Source: DATLLN01 sp963797175 (GTDB taxonomy: Bacteria > Actinomycetota > Thermoleophilia > Gaiellales > JAICJC01). From it: 64,000 nucleotides of DNA. A model generated the notes under the pieces. That model was not told the origin of the DNA and did not search any database. It saw nothing but the letters and a program-made list of their open reading frames with translations. A program made the position numbers and the translations under genes. Position 1 is the first letter of the stretch, and every line of letters starts with the position of its first letter. Shown here in pieces: positions 51,426 to 59,438 of the stretch. The stretch spans positions 1,550,001 to 1,614,000 of the forward strand of contig CAWCOL010000009.1 of the NCBI GenBank assembly GCA_963797175.1, read 5' to 3'.

Positions 51426-52326
51426 CTAGAACTCCCGGTCGTACTCGACGGTGCCGTCGGCGGCGATGTGGACGGAGGCGCGGCGGGCGGCCCAGCACTG
51501 GTAGTTGACCGCCACCGGGTTGAGCGTGATGTGGGTGTGCGCCTGCTCGACGTGCACCGAGAGCACCGTCGTGTCGCCGCCCAGGCCCATCGGGCCGACG
51601 CCGGTCTCGTTCAGCAGCTCGAACAGCTCGCGCTCGAGCTTCGCCACCTCGGGGTCGGCGTTGACCGTCGCCACGGGGCGCGCGATCGCCTCCTTCGCCA
51701 TGTGCATGGCCAGGTCGGCCGAACCGCCGATGCCGACGCCGACGATCCCGGGCGGGCAGGGCTTGCCGCCGGCGCCGACGACCGAGTCGAGCACGAAGCG
51801 CTTGATGCCCTTCACGCCGTCGGCCGGCACCAGCATCTTCAGGAAGCTCATGTTCTCGGAGCCCGAGCCCTTGGGCACGCACTTGACGTCCATCCCGTCC
51901 CAGCCGGGCACGAACTCCCAGTGGATATGGGGGATGCGGACGCCGGTGTTGTCCCCGGTCGGCTTGCGGGTGAGCGTGTGCACGGTGTTCGAGCGCAGCG
52001 GATGCTCCAGCGTCGCGCGGCGGGTGCCCTCGCGCAGCGCCGACTCGATCCGGGCCGGGTGCAGCGGGAAGCCCTCGCCCAGCCGCACGTAGAAGACGGC
52101 GATCCCGGTGTCCTGGCAGACCAGGTTGTTCTGCTCGTCGGCGACGCCGACGTTGGTCGTGATCGTCTGCAGGATCTTGCGTGCCGACCGGGTGCGTCTC
52201 GCGGTCGGAGGCGTCGCTGAGCGCGTCCCGCAGGTCCTGGGGGATGTCCTTCAGCGACCAGACGTAGAGGTGCGCGCCGGCGTCCTCGACGGTCTGCAGC
52301 AGGTCGGTGTCGACGGTGATGCTCAA
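51426..52326 (-). CDS. Class I fumarate hydratase-type hydro-lyase, alpha (N-terminal) subunit, one frameshift
   Basis: About 300 residues. Large [4Fe-4S] subunit: CQDTGIAVFYVRLGEG, NTGVRIPHIHWEFVPGWDGMDVKCVPKGSGSENMSFLKML, KPCPPGIVGVGIGGSADLAMHMAKEA and GPMGLGGDTTVLSVHVEQAHTH, with cluster cysteines in CQDTG, VKCVPKG and CPPGI. A shift near 52190 separates ALSDAS from the cysteine motif. TTG start at 52326, 13 bases after the flavoprotein stop. The N-terminal segment is slightly divergent from fumarases of the TCA cycle. Confidence 0.88.
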
Positions 52327-52339
52327 GCGATCGGTCCTT

Positions 52340-53548
52340 TCAGCGCGCGGCTCCGGCCGCGGCCCTGCCCGCGCGCCGGCCGAACACGGCGCAGTCCAGC
52401 AGGGAGTTGCCCATCATGCGGTTGCGGCCGTGCACGCCGCCGGTGATCTCGCCGGCCGCGTACAGGCCCTCGACGGTGGTGCGCCCGTCGGTGTCGATCA
52501 CGAGCCCGCCGTTCTGGTAGTGAAGCACGGGGTAGGTCAGCACCGGCTCGGTCAGCGGGTCGACGCCGGCGGCGCGGTAGCGGCGCATCATGTACGGCAG
52601 CACCTCTGCGGCGATCGACGGCTCGATCGGCGTCGTGTCCAGCAGCACCGCGGGGTGCCCGTCCGGCGTCTCCAGGCCGCGCCCCTCGTCGCACTCACGG
52701 ACGATCGCCTCGGCGACCGTGTCGCGCGGCGCCAACTCGTCCACGAACCGCTCGCCCAGGCGGTTGTGCAGCAGGGCGCCGTAGGCGCGGGTGGTCTCGG
52801 GGATCGAGTAGCCCTGCACCGGCGGGGGCCACGCGCCGCCGTTGGGGTGGTGCTGGAGCGAGTCCATGTCGCGCGCCTCGGCGCCGGCGTCGGCGGCGAT
52901 CCGCGCCACCTCGCCGGTGGCGCCCGGGCCGTTGGTGGTCAGCACGCCGGCCCGCGCGGCCTCGGCGTAGCAGCGGCCGCCGGCCGCGAGGACGATCGCG
53001 CCCGCCTCGATCGTGTGCCGTTCCCCGCCGCGCTCGACGGTGGCGGTGAAGTGGCCGTTCGGCCGCTCCAGCGCGAGCAGCGCGGTGTGGTCGCAGATCG
53101 CGATGGCGTGCTCGGCGACGGCGGCGCGCAGGGCGTGCGCGATCGCGTGGCCGGTGCGGTCGCCGACCTGGAGCAGGCGCTTCGCGGTCGCGCCGCCGCA
53201 GCGGGCGAGGCGGTAGCTGCCGTCGCTCTCCCGCGAGAACTCGACGCCGAGCTGCTCCAGCCAGGCGATTGCGCCCGGAGCGTCCTCGGTCAGCGCCTCG
53301 ACCAGGCGCAGGTCGGCGGTGTCGTGCGAGGAGCGGTAGACGTCGCCGGCGTGCTGCTCGGGGGAGTCGTCCTCGCCGATGGCGGCCTGGATCCCGCCCT
53401 GCGCCTTGCCGGTGTTGCAGGAGGCGACCGAGCCCTTGGTGATCACGGTGGTGCGGGCGCCCGCGGCCTCGGCGGCCCATGCGGCGGCAAGGCCGGCGCC
53501 GCCGCTGCCCACGACCAGCACGTCCGTCTGCCCCGGGAGGTCGTTCAC
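52340..53548 (-). CDS. FrdA/SdhA/NadB-family FAD-dependent oxidoreductase
   Basis: 402 residues. TDVLVVGSGGAGLAAAWAAEAAGARTTVITKG is the dinucleotide fold; SVASCNTGKAQGGIQAAIGEDDSPEQHAGD, GHAIAHALRAAVAEHAIAICDHTALLAL, HHPNGGAWPPPVQGYSIPETTRAYGALLHNRLGERFVDELAPRDTV and YAAGEITGGVHGRNRMMGNSLLDCAVFGRRAG follow the fumarate reductase/L-aspartate oxidase order. It lacks the C-terminal helical domain of NadB (about 530 residues) and there is no nadA or nadC nearby, so soluble fumarate reductase-like activity is as likely. GTG 53548 has TAGAAT 7 bases upstream: first gene of the sulfur operon. Confidence 0.85.
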   Translation of the reverse strand: MNDLPGQTDVLVVGSGGAGLAAAWAAEAAGARTTVITKGSVASCNTGKAQGGIQAAIGEDDSPEQHAGDVYRSSHDTADLRLVEALTEDAPGAIAWLEQLGVEFSRESDGSYRLARCGGATAKRLLQVGDRTGHAIAHALRAAVAEHAIAICDHTALLALERPNGHFTATVERGGERHTIEAGAIVLAAGGRCYAEAARAGVLTTNGPGATGEVARIAADAGAEARDMDSLQHHPNGGAWPPPVQGYSIPETTRAYGALLHNRLGERFVDELAPRDTVAEAIVRECDEGRGLETPDGHPAVLLDTTPIEPSIAAEVLPYMMRRYRAAGVDPLTEPVLTYPVLHYQNGGLVIDTDGRTTVEGLYAAGEITGGVHGRNRMMGNSLLDCAVFGRRAGRAAAGAAR

Positions 53549-53555
53549 AGCGCGG

Positions 53556-53561
53556 ATTCTA
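53556..53561 (-). promoter_or_regulatory. Putative -10 (TAGAAT) of the flavoprotein/sulfur operon
   Basis: On the minus strand TAGAAT ends 7 bases before GTG 53548, giving a leaderless start for the operon running to sat. Confidence 0.55.
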
Positions 53562-53572
53562 CAGAAGTTCGC

Positions 53573-53981
53573 CTAATCCGCGAATAAGTCTGGCTTATGC
53601 GCTCGGATCTCGTCGAGGTCGCCCGGAGCGGGCTGCCAGGGCAGCACCAGCGGGTCGCCGTCGTAGCGCGGGATGACGTGCACGTGGTAGTGGAAGACCG
53701 TCTGCCAGGCGGCCGGCCCGTTGGACTGCATGATCGTCACCCCGTCCGCGCCCAGCCCGCTCATCGCCCGGCCGGCCAGCTGCTTGGCCACCGTCGCGCA
53801 GTGGGCGACGTCCTCGTCCGGCGTCGCGTGGATGTCGGCCGCGTGGGCCCGCGGGATCACCAGCGCGTGCCCCCTGCGTCGCCGGGTTGATGTCCATGAT
53901 CGCGATCGCCCGCTCGTCCTCGTGCACGCGGATGCCGGGGATCTCGCCGGCGACGATCTTGCAGAAGATGCAGTCCTCCAC
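53573..53981 (-). CDS. HIT-family nucleotide hydrolase, one frameshift
   Basis: About 136 residues. The motif is HYHVHVIPR (HxHxHxx), with the N-terminal CIFCKIVAGEIPGIRVHEDERAIAIMDINPATQG typical of HinT-like purine phosphoramidases. A shift near 53875 separates ATQG from HALVIPRAHAADI. The rest is intact (MQSNGPAAWQTVFHYHVHVIPRYDGD). GTG 53981 with CAGAAT 7 bases upstream. It ends 24 bases before the flavoprotein start on the same strand. Confidence 0.9.
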
Positions 53982-53988
53982 GCGGCGG

Positions 53989-53994
53989 ATTCTG
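53989..53994 (-). promoter_or_regulatory. Putative -10 (CAGAAT) of the HIT gene
   Basis: On the minus strand CAGAAT ends 7 bases before GTG 53981; the sequence CAGAATCCGCC resembles the TAGAATCCGC of the next operon's start. Confidence 0.35.
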
Positions 53995-54004
53995 CACGCC
54001 TTCC

Positions 54005-54077
54005 GGTGTCCGGCACCGAACCGGGCACGGAACCCGGCACCGACTCCGGCACCGACTCTGGCACGGTGCCGGAGTAC
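54005..54077 (+). repeat. Third locus of the 12-bp arm repeat: five tandem arms plus one inverted arm
   Basis: Five consecutive 12-mers ending in GGCAC: GGTGTCCGGCAC, CGAACCGGGCAC, GGAACCCGGCAC, CGACTCCGGCAC, CGACTCTGGCAC. One base (54065) follows, then the inverted arm GTGCCGGAGTAC (54066-54077). Same plan as the cores at 5894 and 15004, but with five direct arms instead of two. It lies between the divergent HIT and vapB-like genes. Confidence 0.9.
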
Positions 54078-54087
54078 ATCAGTCCGG

Positions 54088-54104
54088 CTTAGCTAAGCTA
54101 GACT
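54088..54104 (+). promoter_or_regulatory. Palindromic operator plus -10 of the vapBC-like pair
   Basis: The perfect palindrome CTTAGCTAAG (54088-54097) is followed at once by TAGACT (54099-54104), which ends 6 bases before ATG 54111. Antitoxins of this fold typically bind such palindromes to repress their own operon. Confidence 0.6.
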
Positions 54105-54110
54105 GGTCGC

Positions 54111-54299
54111 ATGGACGTCAACATGCACGAGGCCAAGACGCAGCTCTCGCGCCTGGTTGAGCGGGCGCTGGCCGGTGAGGAGGTCATCATCGGCCGGGCC
54201 GGGACGCCGCTGGTGCGGCTCCAGCCGGTGGCTCAGGGCGCGCGGCGCCGGCAGCCGGGCGCGCTGCGCGGGCGGATCGAGCTGCGCGAGGCGCGATGA
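54111..54299 (+). CDS. Phd/YefM-type antitoxin
   Basis: 62 residues. VNMHEAKTQLSRLVERALAGEEVIIGRAGTPLVRLQPV is the complete Phd/YefM DNA-binding domain; the basic tail (RRRQPGALRGRIELREAR) should bind the toxin. Its TGA overlaps the toxin ATG (ATGA), typical of coupled toxin-antitoxin synthesis. The palindrome upstream is its likely operator. Confidence 0.92.
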   Translation: MDVNMHEAKTQLSRLVERALAGEEVIIGRAGTPLVRLQPVAQGARRRQPGALRGRIELREAR

Positions 54300-54673
54300 G
54301 GCTCCTGCTGGACGCCGAGCCGCTGCTCTGGTGGCTCGCCGACGACGGGAAGATCGGGCTCATGGCCCGTGAGGCAATAGCGTTGCCGGAGAACCAGGTC
54401 GCGATCAGCGCCGCCACCGTCTGGGAGATCGAGCGGTGGCGCGCGGAGGGCCGCCTCGACCTCCCGGACGAGTGGCTCGACCACGCCGCCGAGCCCGAGT
54501 TCCGCGCACTGCCCGTCACGGTCGAGCACGCCGCGCTGGCCGGGGCGCTGGCCCCCGCGGGCGGGGACGACGTCGATCGCGTGCTGGTCGCGCAGGCGCA
54601 GCTCGAGGGCTTCGCCATCGTCGCCCGCGACCCGGTGTTCGGCCGCTTCCAGGTGCCGACGCTCCCGGCGTAG
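54296..54673 (+). CDS. PIN-domain toxin (VapC-like ribonuclease)
   Basis: 125 residues. PIN nuclease: RLLLDAEPLLWWLADDGKIG (catalytic Asp6; the usual LLDTHALLWW has AE here), ISAATVWEIERWRAEGRLDLP (acidic Glu in WEI), and the C-terminal DDVDRVLVAQAQLEGFAIVARDPVFGRF with the remaining acidic residues. Expected to cut RNA when free of the antitoxin. Intact. Active-site residues are retained, so it is likely functional. Confidence 0.92.
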   Translation: MRLLLDAEPLLWWLADDGKIGLMAREAIALPENQVAISAATVWEIERWRAEGRLDLPDEWLDHAAEPEFRALPVTVEHAALAGALAPAGGDDVDRVLVAQAQLEGFAIVARDPVFGRFQVPTLPA

Positions 54674-54705
54674 CTGCCGACCCTCCCCGGCGTAGCCGCC
54701 GACCC
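54666..54705 (+). repeat. 22-bp direct repeat downstream of the toxin gene
   Basis: CGGCGTAGCTGCCGACCC (54666-54683) recurs as CGGCGTAGCCGCCGACCC (54688-54705). The first copy includes the toxin stop codon; the second abuts the nitrilase -10. Confidence 0.7.
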
Positions 54706-54706
54706 G

Positions 54707-54712
54707 TATGAT
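54707..54712 (+). promoter_or_regulatory. Putative -10 (TATGAT) of the nitrilase gene
   Basis: TATGAT ends 7 bases before GTG 54720. The in-frame ATG at 54708 lies inside this hexamer, which favours GTG 54720 as the start. Confidence 0.5.
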
Positions 54713-54719
54713 CGGCGCC

Positions 54720-55632
54720 GTGGAACCCGTCGTCAGGATCGCCGCGGTGCAGGCCGCCCCCGTCGTGCTCGACCTCGAGGCGAGCGTCGAGAAGGCGTGC
54801 ACGCTGCTGGCCGAGGCCGGGTCGCGCGGGGTCGACCTCGCCGTCTTCCCCGAGTGCTTCCTCTCGATCTACCCCAGCGAGCGCTGGTCATCGGCGATGC
54901 TGGCCGACGACGACGCCCGCGTCGCGATCTGGCAGCGGATGTGGGACAGCGCGGTCGAGGTGGACGGCGAGGCCGTCAGCCGGCTGGTCGCGGCCTGCGA
55001 CGAGCACGGCATCCACTGCGCGATCGGCGTCAACGAGCGCGAGTCCGGGCGCCCCGGCGGCACGCTCTACAACACGCTGCTGCTGCTCGGGCCCCAGGGG
55101 GTCATCCACCGCCACCGCAAGCTGATGCCGACGTTCCAGGAGCGGCTCTTCCACGGCTTCGGCGACGGCTCCGACCTGCGGGTGGTGGAGACGCCGGCGG
55201 GCCGGATCGGCGGGCTGATCTGCTGGGAGAACCGGATGCCGCTGGCCCGCTACGCCGTCTACCGCGGCGGCCCGCAGATCTGGCTCGCGCCGACGGCCGA
55301 CTACGGCGACGGCTGGATCGCGCTGGCCCGGGCGATCGCCGTCGAGGCGGGCGCGTTCGTCGTCGGCGTCTGCCAGTACACCACCGCCGACGACTACCCG
55401 GCCGACTTCCCGCTCGCGCTCGACCGCTCGCGGCCCGTGTCGGCCGGCTGGAGCTGCATCATCGCGCCCGGCGGCGCCGTGCTCGAGGGGCCGCTGCTGG
55501 ACGGCGAGGGGATGCTCGTCGCCGAGTGCGACCTGGGCGTCGATCGCGGGCGACAAGCAGTGGTTCGACGTGGTCGGCCACTACGCCCGCGAGGACGTCC
55601 TGCTGCCGCTGCTGGCGCGGCCCCCCATCTAG
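54720..55632 (+). CDS. Nitrilase (carbon-nitrogen hydrolase), one frameshift
   Basis: About 303 residues. Catalytic triad E45 in VFPECFLSIYP, K134 in HRKLMPTFQERLFHGFGDGS and C168 in LICWENRMPLARY. VRIAAVQAAPVVLDLEASVEKA is the family start, which supports GTG 54720 over the ATG at 54708. YPTFQER/WFHGFGDG context and CWENRMP match true nitrilases (aliphatic or aryl) rather than amidases. One extra base near 55545 separates LGVD from GDKQWFDVVGHYAREDVL. TAG 55630-55632 starts the -10 of the next gene. Confidence 0.92.
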
Positions 55633-55635
55633 AGT
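55630..55635 (+). promoter_or_regulatory. Putative -10 (TAGAGT) of the epimerase gene
   Basis: TAGAGT begins with the nitrilase stop codon and ends 8 bases before ATG 55644. Confidence 0.35.
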
Positions 55636-55643
55636 CCCGCTCG

Positions 55644-56762
55644 ATGCGAGTCCTCATCACCGGTGGCGCAGGCTTCATCGGCTCCCACCTGGGAGACGCC
55701 CTGCTGGCGGCCGGCCACACGGTTCGCGCGCTGGACAACCTCGACCCGCAGGTGCACGCCGGCGGCAAGCGCCCGGCCTACCTCAACAGCGAGATCGAGC
55801 TGCACGTCGGCGACGTCCGCGACCACGAGGCGGTCGGCCGCGCGCTGGACGGCATGGACACCGTCGTCCACTTCGCCGCTGCGGTCGGCGTCGGCCAGTC
55901 GATGTACGCGATCGAGCGGTACACCTCGATCAACGCGATGGGCGCCGCGATCGTGCTCGAGGAGATCGCCTCGCGCCGCGACCGGCTCCAGCGGGTGCTG
56001 GTCGCCTCCTCGATGTCGATCTACGGCGAGGGCCGCTACCGCTGCCCCGAGCACGGCCCGCTCGCACCGCAGGTGCGCAGCGACGAGCAGCTCGACCGCC
56101 GCGAGTGGGACCTCGCCTGCGACGCGCTGCGGCTGCACGCTGGAGCCGCTGCCGACTGACGAGGCCAAGCCGATCTGGCCGATGTCGATCTACGCCGTCA
56201 ACAAGCGCGACCACGAGGAGATGTTCCTCGCCATCGGCCGCGCGCACCGGCTGCCCACGGTCGCGATGCGCTTCTTCAACGTCTACGGCGACCGCCAGGC
56301 GCTCTCGAACCCCTACACCGGCGTGGCCGCGATCTTCGGCGGCCGGCTGCTCAACGACAACGCGCCGCTGGTGTTCGAGGACGGCCTCCAGAGCCGCGAC
56401 TTCATGCACGTCTCCGACATCGCCGCCGGCTGCATCGCCGCGCTCGAGGGCGGCGGCGCCGACTACCGCGCCGTCAACCTGGGCACCGGCGTCGCCAGAC
56501 CAGCGTGCTGGACGTCGCCCGCGAGCTGGCCCGCGGCCTGGGCAAGGACATCGAGCCCGAGGTCGTCAACAAGTTCCGGGCGGGCGACATCCGCCACTGC
56601 TACTCGGACATCGCGCTGGCCCGCGAGCTGCTCGGCTTCGAGCCGAAGGTCGCGTTCGCGGACGGGATGCAGGAGCTGCTCGCCTGGGTGGCAACGCAGC
56701 AGGCGACCGACACCGTGGACTCGGCGGCGAGCGAGCTCGAGGCCGCCGGCCTGACCCGGTGA
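55644..56762 (+). CDS. NAD-dependent epimerase/dehydratase (extended SDR), frameshifted
   Basis: About 370 residues. VLITGGAGFIGSHLGDALLAAGH (GxxGxxG), LHVGDVRDHEAVGRALDGMDTVVHFAA, VLVASSMSIYGEG and the YxxxK pair in SIYAVNKRDHEEMFL, then VAMRFFNVYGDRQALSNPYTGVAAIF and RDFMHVSDIAAGCIAAL. This is the nucleotide-sugar epimerase/dehydratase pattern. Two shifts lie near 56140 (within CTLEPLPTDEAKP) and 56500. It is 7 bases from the GT2 gene downstream, so the pair probably makes and transfers a modified sugar. Confidence 0.9.
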
Positions 56763-56766
56763 GCGG

Positions 56767-57752
56767 GTGAGAGCCACGCCCGACATCTCGATCTCCCTCG
56801 TCAACACCGACAACAGGGAGCTGCTGCTGGCCTGCCTGCGCTCGCTGGAGGGCGCGGCCCGCGAGGTGACGCTGCAGACGATCGTGATCGACAACGCCTC
56901 GACGGACGGCAGCGCCGACGCCGTGCGGGAGGCGTTCCCCGACGTCGAGGTCGTCTGCCGCGATCGACGCCACGGCTTCGGCGCGAACCACAACGAGGCG
57001 ATCCGCCGCTCGACGGGCCGCTACGTGCTGATCCTGAACGAGGACACCGAGCTGGACGACGGCTCGCTCGACCGGATGTGCAGGTTCATGGACGCGAACC
57101 CGGACGTCGGCGCCTGCGGCCCGCGCATCCTCTACCCGGACGGCCGCCCGCAGCCGTCGGCGTTCCACCTGCCCATCGCCCGGCCGCGTCGCGCTGACCA
57201 CCCTGACGCTGCAGCGCGCCTTCTGGGTGCAGTCCGACGGCGACGCGATCCGCCGCGTCGGCTGGGTCTGCGGCGCCGCCATCCTGGCGCGGCGGATGGC
57301 GCTGGAGGCGGTCGGCGGCTTCGACGAGGAGCTCTTCATCTACTCCGAGGATCCCGACCTGTGCCTGCGCCTGTCCGAGGCGGGCTACGCGATCGCCTAC
57401 TTCCCTCACGCCTCGCTGGTGCACCACGAGAACGCGACCACCAGCGGCGTGCCCGAGCGGCGGATCTACCAGATGGAGCGCAGCCGGGCGATCTACAGCC
57501 GCAAGCACCACGGCGCGGCCGGCGAGTACGCCGTGCGCGGGATGACCGTCGCCGCGTTCACGGCCCGCGCGGCCGCGGCCAAGGCGCTGCTGACCGTGCC
57601 CGGCGGATCGCCGGCTGAAGGAGCTCGACCCCTCCGTGCCGGCGCAGATGATGACCCACGTCCGCGCGACGATCCGCCCAGGTGCCCGGCCCGGCATCGA
57701 GGACGCCGCCGCCGACTTCAACGCCCGCGAGGACGCCGTCAGCGCAGGCTGA
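56767..57752 (+). CDS. GT2-family glycosyltransferase, frameshifted
   Basis: About 325 residues. GT-A domain: SISLVNTDNRELLLACLRSLEG, IVIDNASTDGSADAVREAFP, GFGANHNEAIRRSTGRYVLILNEDTELDDGSL (DxD equivalent EDTE) and GWVCGAAILARRMALEAVGGFDEELFIYSEDPDLCLRLSEAGY. The pattern resembles rhamnosyl/galactofuranosyl transferases. Shifts near 57190 and 57615. The C-terminal region (MERSRAIYSRKHHGAAGEY) is usual for the family. GTG 56767. Its end overlaps the convergent propeller protein gene by 14 bases. Confidence 0.9.
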
Positions 57753-58899
57753 CCGTCGCGGCCCCGGAGACGGGCGGCGCGTCGAGCAGCATCCGGTGGA
57801 TGCGCAGGGTGGTGGCGTCCACCTCCAGCATCCGCATGCGGTGGCCGGAGAGTGCGACGACGAGGCGGCCGTCCGGCAGGGCGGCGATCCCGATCGGGTT
57901 GCCGCGCAGCTCCTGCGACTGAGCCGTCGCCGCCAGGCGGTCGCGACGCCACTGAAGAGTGGCGATCGTCCGGCCCTCGCACGGCGACCATGCTGCTCGC
58001 CCCGCTCCACACCACGGCGGTCGAGGGCACCTCATAGCCGAGCATCTGCGCTTCGGCCTGGGAGATGATCGTCCCGCTCTTGCGCGACGCCGTCGATGAC
58101 GGTCACGTGATTCACGGATGCGACTGCCAGCGCGTCGCCAACCGGCGCGTAGGCCACGTGATTTCCGCGAACGCGCAGCACCGTCGCCCTGTCGTGTACG
58201 AGGTCGCGAACGACCACGCGGCCGCCTGCCGAGACGTACGCGAGCGCCTCGGTGTCCGCACCGCCACGACGGCCGGGCCGGAGCGACCGCGCCGTCCACC
58301 ATCACGTCGTGGTCGCCGTCGCCCTCGATCAGGTGCAGCCGGTAGCGGCCGCCGACCTGGACGATGTAGGCGATCCGGATCGGGTTCGGGGCCCACGAGA
58401 TCGCGACCACCCTGCCCTCGGTGTGCCGCAGCACCCGTTCGCCGCTGCCGTCCGTGCGGATGGCGACCAGGTCGCGGCCGCGACCGACGGCGAGGTTGAG
58501 CCCGTTCGGCGAGAGCTCGGCGGCCGAGGCGCTGGACCGCCGTCAGGTTCAGCGCATGCGCCGTCGCCCACATCCGGCCGTCGGCGAGCACGGCGATCCC
58601 CGTCGCCCCAGTCGGCAGCTGCAGCCGCTTGGGGCCGGCCGGGAACGGGTGCTTGGGGTGGTACGTCTCGATGCCGACCGCCTGCCGCGCCGTCCGGGCT
58701 GGCGTAGAGCGTCACCGCCGAGACCAGCATGGCCGCACCGCACACGGCGAGGGCCAGCACCAGCCGGCGGCGCCGGCGACCGCGCCGTGCGGGGCCGGCC
58801 GGCAGCGCTGCCAGCGCCGCCTCGCGCAGCCCCGGCCGGCGGGACGGCCGGAACCTCGCGAAGCGCATGCGAGAGCCGCTGCTCCAGCGTGTCAGGCAT
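57739..58899 (-). CDS. Membrane-anchored beta-propeller protein, likely anti-sigma partner, frameshifted
   Basis: About 380 residues after repair of five or more shifts (near 58275, 58030, 57965, 58540, 58690, 58840). N-terminal cytoplasmic part MPDTLEQRLSHALREVPAVPP, one helix (LVLALAVCGAAMLVSAVTLYAS), then repeated beta blades: LADGRMWATAHALNLTAV, AELSPNGLNLAVGRGRDLVAIRTDGSGERVLRH, AISWAPNPIRIAYIVQVGGRYRLHLIEGDGDHDVMVDG, HVAYAPVGDALAVASVNHVTVIDG, GIAALPDGRLVVALSGHRMRMLEVD. Its ATG overlaps the ECF sigma factor stop. The gene order is that of sigma/anti-sigma pairs, with the propeller outside the membrane as a possible sensor; no zinc motif is seen. Confidence 0.65.
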
Positions 58900-59425
58900 C
58901 TGCCTCCTCCGTCACCCGCGCGGCGCGCAGGTCCTCGAGCGCCCGCGCCAGCCGGGAGTTGACCGTGCCCACGGGCACTCCCAGCATCTCCGCGATCTCG
59001 GTCGGCGTGTAGCCGAGCCCGTAGCGCAGCACGACCACCGTGCGGCGCTGGAGCCCGAGCGTCGCCACGGCGTCCAGCAGCGCCCGGTCCTCGGCGCCCA
59101 GGTCGCGCCAGGCCGAGTGCGGCTCGGCCACGGTGTCGAGACCGACCAGCCGCCGCTCCCGGCGGAGCAGGTCGAGCGCCCGATTGACCGTGATCCGGTG
59201 CAGCCACGCCGCGAACGGCCGCCGCTCGTCGAACCGCGAGAGCGCCGCGAACGCCCGCTCGAACGCGTCCTGGGCGACGTCGTCCGCCATCTCGCGGCGG
59301 CCGGTCACGACCAGCGCCGCCCGCCACGCGCCCGGCCAGTGGCGCGTGAACAGCTCGCCCGCGGCCTCGCGGGAGCCGGCGCGGGCCTTCCGCACCAGGG
59401 CAGCATCGGATGCGCGCCGCATCAT
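58892..59425 (-). CDS. ECF-type RNA polymerase sigma factor
   Basis: 177 residues. Sigma region 2: LFTRHWPGAWRAALVVTGRREMADDVAQDAFERAFAALSRFDERRPFAAWLHRITVNRALDLLRRERR. Region 4: VATLGLQRRTVVVLRYGLGYTPTEIAEMLGVPVGTVNSRLARALEDLRA. Both are complete. ATG 59425 (MMRRASDAALVRKARAGS) follows AGGAGG by 9 bases; an upstream in-frame ATG at 59473 is less likely. Its stop overlaps the start of the membrane propeller protein gene, a usual arrangement for a regulator and its anti-sigma factor. Confidence 0.93.
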   Translation of the reverse strand: MMRRASDAALVRKARAGSREAAGELFTRHWPGAWRAALVVTGRREMADDVAQDAFERAFAALSRFDERRPFAAWLHRITVNRALDLLRRERRLVGLDTVAEPHSAWRDLGAEDRALLDAVATLGLQRRTVVVLRYGLGYTPTEIAEMLGVPVGTVNSRLARALEDLRAARVTEEADA

Positions 59426-59438
59426 CAGCACGAGCCTC

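Noticed and set aside
54005..54077. CRISPR-like or minisatellite array
   Set aside because: Units are 12 bases with no spacers, and end in an inverted arm; no cas genes are near.
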